From NCBI GenBank assembly GCA_021163625.1, contig JAGGTS010000036.1:1-10980 (forward strand): a stretch of 10,980 nucleotides of DNA. Direction: 5' to 3'. The notes below the pieces were generated by a model. The model did no database searches. It was not told where the DNA came from and worked only from the letters and a program-made list of their open reading frames with translations. The position numbers and the translations under genes were made by a program. The first letter of the stretch is position 1. The number at the start of each line of letters is the position of its first letter. Origin of the DNA: a bacterium (GTDB lineage Bacteria; Patescibacteriota; Minisyncoccia; Minisyncoccales; CG1-02-41-26). This document shows positions 6,837 to 10,980 of this stretch, piece by piece.

Positions 6837-7811
6837 TTATATTTCAAGCATTAAATTTTCAAGGGCAAGCCTTTTATTAACATTAAAAACGGAAATCAAA
6901 AATTTTATTTTTTCAATAAATTCAACTGCCTGGCTTATTTTCTCAAAAGAAAATTTTTCAATAACCTCCTCTTTAAAGCTGACCAAAGGATAATTGCTGT
7001 AAACTTTTAGCTTTTTTTGCATCAAATCCCTCAAGCAAAGAGTAAGGGCGTCTAAAAATTCATTAATGCTTTCAGCGTCTTTGTTTTTATCCAAAAAAGA
7101 TTTCACAAAGGAAAATTTTTCAAAAATGCCGCTGCCAATTATTTTTCCAATTTCAGCAAACATTGCTTTTTCTCTCAACAGGTACTGGCTGTCAGCAAGC
7201 GCCTTGATTGCAATGCCGGGCCTTCCCCTTGCCACAAAAAGAGCGCTGGCAATTTCTTCTGCTTTATATTTATTATACGCGGCTTTAAAGCTTTTCTCCA
7301 TTTCATTGTAGGGCAAAGGGTAAAATTTTAGAACTTCGCACCTTGAACGAATTGTTTCAAGAAGCATAAACGGCTTTGAAGTGATAAGAATAAAAACGGT
7401 ATTTTTTGCCGGCTCCTCCAATGTTTTCAAAAGCGCGCCCTGCGCCTGGCTGTTTAAAAGATGGGCATTGTCTATAACCACTCCCCTATATTCGGCCATT
7501 TGCCTGCCAAGGCTCAATGCCGCCTGCGCTTCCCTTATTTTTGAAATTTGTATCACCCTGTTTTCCGGCTTTATAAAAAGCAAGTCGGGATGCCTGCCTT
7601 CTTCAATCAGCTTGCAGTTCTGGCACAGGTTGCAGGGCTTATCTTTTAAGCTTTCCCCTTCTGCCCGGCAGTTTAAGATTTTTAAAAATTCAAAAGCGGC
7701 TTTTTTCTTGCCAAGAGAATCTTCGCCGGCAAAAAGCAATGCCTGGCTAATTCTTCTGTTTTCAATTGACTTTCTTAAAAACTCTAACTGTTTTTTATGG
7801 CCAATTAACAT
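6837..7811 (-). CDS. holB: DNA polymerase III delta-prime subunit (clamp loader)
   Basis: The delta-prime subunit is the stator of the clamp loader that places the sliding clamp on primed DNA. The 324-residue protein has an AAA+ fold beginning MLIGHKKQLEFL, a degenerate P-loop GEDSLGKKK (29-37; Lys replaces the usual Ser/Thr), a Cys4 zinc module (C48, C60, C63, C66), LLKTLEEP (127-134) and the sensor-1 SRC motif IRSRCEVLKF (154-163). Inactive P-loop plus zinc module plus SRC is the expected pattern for delta-prime and argues against the ATPase DnaX. I chose ATG 7811, which has AAGG five bases upstream, over an in-frame TTG at 7832. It lies between mreB2 (61 bp) and frr (89 bp). Confidence 0.9.
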   Translation of the reverse strand: MLIGHKKQLEFLRKSIENRRISQALLFAGEDSLGKKKAAFEFLKILNCRAEGESLKDKPCNLCQNCKLIEEGRHPDLLFIKPENRVIQISKIREAQAALSLGRQMAEYRGVVIDNAHLLNSQAQGALLKTLEEPAKNTVFILITSKPFMLLETIRSRCEVLKFYPLPYNEMEKSFKAAYNKYKAEEIASALFVARGRPGIAIKALADSQYLLREKAMFAEIGKIIGSGIFEKFSFVKSFLDKNKDAESINEFLDALTLCLRDLMQKKLKVYSNYPLVSFKEEVIEKFSFEKISQAVEFIEKIKFLISVFNVNKRLALENLMLEI

Positions 7812-7831
7812 TTTTGCCTTTTTGCCAGCCA

Positions 7832-7841
7832 AGGCCGGCCT
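7832..7841. other. GC-rich palindrome upstream of holB
   Basis: AGGCCGGCCT (7832-7841) is a perfect 10-bp palindrome in the short spacer between mreB2 and holB, standing out in an AT-rich background. It is too short to assign: it could be part of a weak transcript structure or a protein-binding site. Confidence 0.35.
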
Positions 7842-7872
7842 GCTAATAAAGCTAAATTAAATCTGCTTTTGC

Positions 7873-8880
7873 TTATTTTTTGCTCATCACGCTCCTTTTG
7901 TAATCGTCTAAGTTTTCAACAACAACGCCTGTGCCTTTCACTACGCAGTAAAGGGCTTCTTGGGCAACAAAGCAAGGCACGCCTGTTTCTTTGGCAATTA
8001 AAACATTTAAGTCGCGCAACAGCCCGCCTCCGCCTGAAAGAATCATCCCCTTATCCATAATGTCCGCTGAAAGCTCAGGCGGCGTTTCCCGCAAAACGTA
8101 TTTTACCGCGCTTATTATCTCTTTTAAAACCGGCTCAAGCGCTTGGGCAATCTCGTTTGAAGAAACTCTGATATTTTTCGGCAAGCCAAGGGTAAGCTCC
8201 CTTCCCCTTATTTCATAAAAATCTTCTTTCCTTTTTGTTGTCGCCCTGCCGATTTTTATTTTAATCCTTTCGGCTGTCTGGGTGCCTATGGCTAAATTAT
8301 GCTTTTTCTTTATGAACTCGGCGATTTTCTCGTCCATTTTGTCGCCGGCAACCCTTATTGAATGGGAAGTAACAATGCCTCCAAGCGAAATGACGGCAAT
8401 GCCCGATGTCCCGCCGCCAATGTCAATAATCATTGCCCCTTCCGAAGAATTAATCGGAATCCCGGCGCCTATGGCGGCAAGTATCTGCTCTTTTACAAGG
8501 TAGACAGATTTTGCCCCGGCGCTGGTTGCCGCTTCAATAACCGCCCTCCGCTCGGTTGAGGTAATGCCGCCGGGCACAGAAACCACCAATTCAGGCTTCA
8601 AAAAAGAAAATTTTCCCTGGGCTTTTTCTATAAAATACCTAATCATTGCTTTCGTTACTCGCCAGTCAGCAATCACTCCGTCTTTAAGCGGCCGATAAAC
8701 CTTTATTGTGTCAGGCGTCCTGCCAATCATTGATTTTGCCTGAGCGCCGACAGCCAAAATTTTGTTCTCAACTTTTGAGACAGCAACAACCGAGGGTTCA
8801 TTTAAAATTATTCCTTTTTTGGGCACAAAGACCAAAGAATTGCAAGTTCCAAGGTCTATGGCAATTTTATTTGCAAACAT
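7873..8880 (-). CDS. Divergent second MreB/Mbl-like actin homologue
   Basis: This 335-residue actin-fold protein belongs to the MreB/Mbl/MreBH group and should form shape-related filaments. Motifs in order are DLGTCNS (9-15), NEPSVVAVS (27-35), IGRTPDTIKVYRPL (52-65), VPGGITSTERRAV (102-114), VKEQILAAIGAGIP (129-142), DIGGGTSGIAVI (153-164) and LSGGGGLLRDL (281-291). Compared with the window's other MreB, LIEEP is replaced by LVKEQ, and the residue after DIGGGT[TS] is Gly instead of an acid, so nucleotide handling may differ. A longer frame to an ATG at 8946 exists, but I chose ATG 8880 because family proteins begin right at this point and the extra 22 residues lie across a GC-rich intergenic structure. 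It follows murA, linking filament and precursor synthesis. Confidence 0.92.
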   Translation of the reverse strand: MFANKIAIDLGTCNSLVFVPKKGIILNEPSVVAVSKVENKILAVGAQAKSMIGRTPDTIKVYRPLKDGVIADWRVTKAMIRYFIEKAQGKFSFLKPELVVSVPGGITSTERRAVIEAATSAGAKSVYLVKEQILAAIGAGIPINSSEGAMIIDIGGGTSGIAVISLGGIVTSHSIRVAGDKMDEKIAEFIKKKHNLAIGTQTAERIKIKIGRATTKRKEDFYEIRGRELTLGLPKNIRVSSNEIAQALEPVLKEIISAVKYVLRETPPELSADIMDKGMILSGGGGLLRDLNVLIAKETGVPCFVAQEALYCVVKGTGVVVENLDDYKRSVMSKK

Positions 8881-8911
8881 ATCAAATATTAAAACAAAAT
8901 AAAATTTCAAT

Positions 8912-8971
8912 TTGCATTTGCCGGCTGCCCGGCTGGCGCAGCCCATTGGCAGCGCGCCCTAACCAATGCAA
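8912..8971. terminator. GC-rich nested hairpin between murA and mreB2
   Basis: TTGCATT (8912-8918) pairs with AATGCAA (8965-8971). Inside it GCTGCC (8924-8929) pairs with GGCAGC (8948-8953), and GGCT (8931-8934) with AGCC (8940-8943). The core is much GC-richer than anything nearby. Read on the minus strand the structure is followed by AATTGAAATTTTATTTTG, a T-rich stretch, so partial termination after murA is plausible. It occupies most of the 100-bp spacer and would precede the mreB2 start in the same transcript. Confidence 0.5.
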
Positions 8972-8980
8972 TAAAAGCGC

Positions 8981-10246
8981 TCAAACCTTAACTCTTTTTA
9001 TGTCAGCCCCCAATTTTTGGAGCCTTTCTTCCATCTTTTCGTATCCCCTGTCTATTTGTTCAATGTTTTCTATCACTGTTTTGCCTTGGGCAACCAAAGC
9101 GGCAATAACCAAGCTTGCGCCCGCCCTTATGTCCCAAGACTTTATAGAGCTCCCCATTAAAGGGGTCGGCCCGAAAACAAAAGCGCGATGCGGGTCAACA
9201 ATTTCAATGTCAGCCCCCATTCTCCTTAATTCCTGGGTATAGCTTAACCTGTTTTCATATAAAGGGTCGTGTATCAAACTTTTGCCTTTTGCCTGGGTTA
9301 AAAGAGGGACAACCAAAGGCAAAAGGTCTGTTGGAAATCCGGGATAAGGCAATGCCTGAATTTTTACCGCCTTGAAATCTCCATTGCCGTAAACTTCAAT
9401 TTCCTGCTCCCTTTTTTCAAAAACAACTCCTGCTTCTTTTATTTTCTCCAAAAAAAGGCCAAGCTGGCTTGGGATAACATTTTTTACCAAAAGCTTTTTT
9501 GAGGCAAGGGCGCCTGTAATAATAAAAGTGCCAGCGTCAATAATATCCGGAATTATTTTATGCTCCCCTCCCCTTAGCTTGTCTACTCCTTCAATTGTCA
9601 AAGTGTGGGTGCCAATGCCTTTGATTTTCGCCCCAATTTTATTCAGAAAAACTGCCAAGTCGCTCACATGCGGCTCTTGGGCGGCTGTTTTTATTATTGT
9701 TTTCCCTTTTGCCAGAGAAGCGGCCATCATTAAATTTTCAGTTGCCGTAACGCTGAATTCAGGCAAAATAATTTCCCTGCCAAAAAGAGTTTCCCTTTTA
9801 AAATAATAAAAATCATTGCTTTCTTCAATCTGGACGCCCATTTTTTTGAAAGCTTCCAAATGGGTGACAATAGGGCGAAGGCCTATCCTGTCGCCGCCCG
9901 GCTTTGCTATTTTAAATTCTTTAAAGCGCGGCAAAAGAGCTCCTATTAAAAGAACTGATACCCTTGATTTTGCCGCTTTTTCAAAATCAATTTTTTCCGG
10001 GTTAATTTCTTTGCCTGCTTTTACTTTAATTTTCTTTTTGCCAATCCATTCTATTTCAACGCCAATCCCTTTTAAAATAGAAATAAGGTTTATAATGTCT
10101 GAAATTAAAGGAATGTTGTCTAAAATAATTTCTTCTTCTGAAAGCAGGCAGGCGGCAATGATAGGTCCGGCAGCGTTTTTTGAGCCTTCTATTTCAACCT
10201 CTCCGCTTAATTCTTTTTTGCCTTTTATAACAAAAATTTCAGCCAT
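8981..10246 (-). CDS. murA: UDP-N-acetylglucosamine 1-carboxyvinyltransferase, Asp-type
   Basis: MurA transfers enolpyruvate from PEP to UDP-GlcNAc, the first committed step of peptidoglycan synthesis, in the cytoplasm. The 421 residues match the family (about 420). Visible features are GSKNAAGP (21-28, the Lys-Asn pair binding PEP and UDP-GlcNAc), the catalytic loop KPGGDRIGLRP (115-125), YPGFPTDLLPL with the conserved Asp, YENRLSYTQELRRMGADI, and DIRAGASLVIAAL with the RAG motif near the C-terminus. In the loop the usual Cys (Cys115 of E. coli) is Asp119. Asp at this site is known in Mycobacterium, Chlamydia and Borrelia, keeps activity and gives intrinsic fosfomycin resistance. It starts at ATG 10246 and is the first gene of the block, divergent from the four-helix gene. 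Confidence 0.96.
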   Translation of the reverse strand: MAEIFVIKGKKELSGEVEIEGSKNAAGPIIAACLLSEEEIILDNIPLISDIINLISILKGIGVEIEWIGKKKIKVKAGKEINPEKIDFEKAAKSRVSVLLIGALLPRFKEFKIAKPGGDRIGLRPIVTHLEAFKKMGVQIEESNDFYYFKRETLFGREIILPEFSVTATENLMMAASLAKGKTIIKTAAQEPHVSDLAVFLNKIGAKIKGIGTHTLTIEGVDKLRGGEHKIIPDIIDAGTFIITGALASKKLLVKNVIPSQLGLFLEKIKEAGVVFEKREQEIEVYGNGDFKAVKIQALPYPGFPTDLLPLVVPLLTQAKGKSLIHDPLYENRLSYTQELRRMGADIEIVDPHRAFVFGPTPLMGSSIKSWDIRAGASLVIAALVAQGKTVIENIEQIDRGYEKMEERLQKLGADIKRVKV

Positions 10247-10293
10247 ATCTTTTTCATCTTAACTTAATTTTAAAAATTTTACAAGCGCAACAA

Positions 10294-10324
10294 ATTATAA
10301 ATCAAAATAGTTTGTAAATGACAA
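10294..10324 (-). promoter_or_regulatory. Candidate murA-operon promoter inside the element arm
   Basis: On the minus strand TTGTCA (10324-10319) and a perfect TATAAT (10299-10294) are separated by 19 bp and point to murA, whose start codon is 48 bp further on. The spacing is longer than the ideal 17. The other element copy has TCGTCA and TGTAAT at these places, so both boxes are closer to consensus here. This is a candidate from pattern only. Confidence 0.45.
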
Positions 10325-10342
10325 AACCCGAATGACGAATGA

Positions 10343-10360
10343 CGAAAAAATGACCAATGA
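10343..10360 (+). repeat. Left paired arm of the intact element
   Basis: CGAAAAAAT (10343-10351) is complementary to ATTTTTTCG (10746-10754), and CCAATGA (10354-10360, overlapping the start codon of the four-helix gene) to TCATTGG (10730-10736). The two pairings are separated by 2 bases here and 9 on the other side. Base pairing would bring the two ends of the gene together and could cover its start codon. Confidence 0.6.
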
Positions 10361-10722
10361 ACAATAATAAAAACAATAGAATATTCGATTTAGAGGAAAG
10401 AACAGCTAAATTTGGAGAAGAGATTATTAAATTTGCCCAAAAAATCCCTAAAAGTACTATTACCATCCCTCTTATCAGTCAATTAGTAAGAGCTGGTACA
10501 AGTGTCGGTGCAAATTATATGGAGGCAGATGATGCTGAGTCTAAAAAAGATTTTGTTCATAAAATCGGCATCTGTAAAAAAGAGTCACGAGAGACTAAAC
10601 ATTGGTTGAGGATGATAGTGGTATCTGTCCCACAATTAAAAGAAGAAGCAAGAAAATTATGGAAGGAAGCCCAAGAGTTAAATCTTATTTTCGCTTCTAT
10701 TACTAAAAAAAAGAGAAACTAA
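10357..10722 (+). CDS. Four helix bundle protein (23S rRNA intervening-sequence protein family)
   Basis: The 121-residue, lysine-rich protein matches the family first found encoded in intervening sequences of bacterial 23S rRNA genes and widespread as stand-alone genes in Patescibacteria. Recognisable blocks are FDLEERTAKFGEEIIKFA (10-27), ISQLVRAGTSVGANYMEADD (40-59), the D-F-V-H-K-I...K-E-S-R-E-T-K-H-W-L segment (65-84) and EAQELNLIFASI (104-115), corresponding to four helices. Molecular function is unknown; the family is related to the accessory protein Avd of diversity-generating retroelements, which suggests nucleic-acid binding. Here it is not in an rRNA gene: it lies between murA (divergent) and a plus-strand gene. 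The ATG at 10357 falls in the repeat arm and has no Shine-Dalgarno sequence. A deleted copy survives at 37-60. Confidence 0.93.
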   Translation: MNNNKNNRIFDLEERTAKFGEEIIKFAQKIPKSTITIPLISQLVRAGTSVGANYMEADDAESKKDFVHKIGICKKESRETKHWLRMIVVSVPQLKEEARKLWKEAQELNLIFASITKKKRN

Positions 10723-10729
10723 AATTTAG

Positions 10730-10754
10730 TCATTGGGAATTTGGTATTTTTTCG
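10730..10754 (+). repeat. Right paired arm of the intact element
   Basis: TCATTGG (10730-10736) and ATTTTTTCG (10746-10754) are the complements of segments just before and at the start of the four-helix gene. The arm begins 7 bp after the stop codon. On the plus strand it ends in a T-run, so a hairpin with the left arm might also help end the transcript, though the pairing partners are more than 360 bases apart. Confidence 0.55.
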
Positions 10755-10832
10755 GGTTTCGGATTTAGGAATTCGGGTTTTTCCCAGCGACCCAATCTCT
10801 GAAAAATAAGTTGCTCAGGATGTGTGTTTGCC

Positions 10833-10860
10833 TTGACAAAAATTTTTGCTTATATAAAAT
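10833..10860 (+). promoter_or_regulatory. Sigma-70-type promoter for the right-edge gene
   Basis: A perfect -35 box TTGACA (10833-10838) is followed after 16 bp by TAAAAT (10855-10860; one mismatch to TATAAT). Transcription would begin near 10867, giving a leader of about 16 bases before the ATG at 10883. It lies just outside the repeat element, in sequence not shared with the left copy. Confidence 0.7.
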
Positions 10861-10882
10861 AAAATAAAGATAAAAAATTTCT

Positions 10883-10980
10883 ATGCCAAAAAAACTGAAA
10901 ATTATTTCAAAAGCCTTGGTAATAATTTTAATTTTAACTCCTCTTGTTTTTGTTTCAGCTTTGTATTATTTTGGCAAAGC
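10883..10980 (+). CDS. N-terminus of a membrane-anchored or secreted protein (cut by window edge)
   Basis: Only the first 32 complete codons are present. The frame opens MPKKLKIISK and continues with a hydrophobic stretch of about 20 residues (ALVIILILTPLVFVSALYYF) before GKA, the pattern of a signal peptide or N-terminal membrane anchor with a basic n-region. ATG at 10883 is chosen because a good promoter ends about 22 bp upstream and no stop interrupts the frame to the edge. There is no strong Shine-Dalgarno sequence. The product cannot be named from this fragment. It runs in the same direction as the four-helix gene but has its own promoter. Confidence 0.65.
   Translation, partial: MPKKLKIISKALVIILILTPLVFVSALYYFGK

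Larger units (their letters stand above)
10290..10765 (+). mobile_element. Intact four-helix-bundle (IVP) element
   Basis: The boundaries are set by comparison with the inverted copy at 1-127: the left arm (10290-10373) matches 44-127 at 81 of 84 positions and the right arm (10724-10765) matches 1-42 exactly. Between them is one complete gene for an IVP-type four helix bundle. The two arms are also partly complementary to each other (see the paired-arm entries), as in intervening sequences inserted in 23S rRNA genes. No transposase, integrase or reverse transcriptase is encoded, so mobility would need a factor in trans. The right boundary is a minimum because its partner is cut by the window edge. 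Confidence 0.75.

Noticed and set aside
7812..7832. TTG start adding seven residues (MAGKKAK) to HolB
   Set aside because: The ATG at 7811 has an AAGG sequence at suitable distance and gives the normal family N-terminus.
8881..8946. 22-residue N-terminal extension of the second MreB from an ATG at 8946
   Set aside because: MreB homology begins at the internal ATG (8880), and the extension is translated from a GC-rich hairpin spacer.
10290..10765. Diversity-generating retroelement, because the four-helix family is related to Avd
   Set aside because: There is no reverse transcriptase and no template/variable repeat pair; the repeats present are inverted arms without adenine-directed differences.
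1..10980. Recoded TGA (Gly) as in Gracilibacteria/SR1
   Set aside because: murA, mreB1 and gatA end at TGA exactly at their expected family lengths.

Overview
The window looks like a piece of a small, AT-rich bacterial genome, most likely a member of the Candidate Phyla Radiation (Patescibacteria, Parcubacteria-like). The evidence is short housekeeping proteins packed on one strand, almost no Shine-Dalgarno sequences, a compact prolyl-tRNA synthetase without an editing domain, a GatCA pair, two MreB paralogues and a free-standing 23S-IVP-type 'four helix bundle' gene. TGA is used as a normal stop (murA, mreB1 and gatA all end in it), so the TGA=Gly code of Gracilibacteria/SR1 does not apply. 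This placement is inference from gene content; no rRNA gene is present to test it.

Layout. One long minus-strand block runs from about 10250 down to about 200: murA, a divergent mreB (mreB2), holB (clamp-loader delta-prime), frr, rseP-type protease, proS, mreB1, gatC, gatA and a one-TM hypothetical protein. Gaps are 30 to 105 bp, and proS and mreB1 overlap by 11 bp, so most or all of it could be one transcription unit. It combines cell-wall and shape functions (MurA, two MreBs) with translation (Frr, ProS, GatCA), replication (HolB) and membrane proteolysis (RseP). The frr-rseP-proS order is a stripped version of a cluster that in many bacteria also carries uppS, cdsA, dxr and ispG.

The edges are different. 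On the right, divergent from murA, lies a plus-strand gene for a 121-residue four helix bundle (23S rRNA intervening-sequence protein family), followed by the first 98 bp of a plus-strand gene for a membrane-anchored or secreted protein with a good sigma-70-type promoter. The four-helix gene sits inside a unit of about 476 bp (10290-10765). A second, inverted copy at 1-127 has the same two arms but lacks about 350 bp of coding sequence; it keeps the start codon and six more codons before a stop. The operon is therefore bracketed by a full and an internally deleted copy of the same element. This is the most unusual feature of the window. The right copy also lies across the likely promoter region of murA.

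There is no gene-free stretch longer than about 200 bp. The largest gaps are 1-201 (element remnant, heptad repeats, hairpin), 10247-10356 (element arm plus murA leader) and 10723-10882 (element arm plus promoter). I saw no tRNA, rRNA, CRISPR array or transposase.
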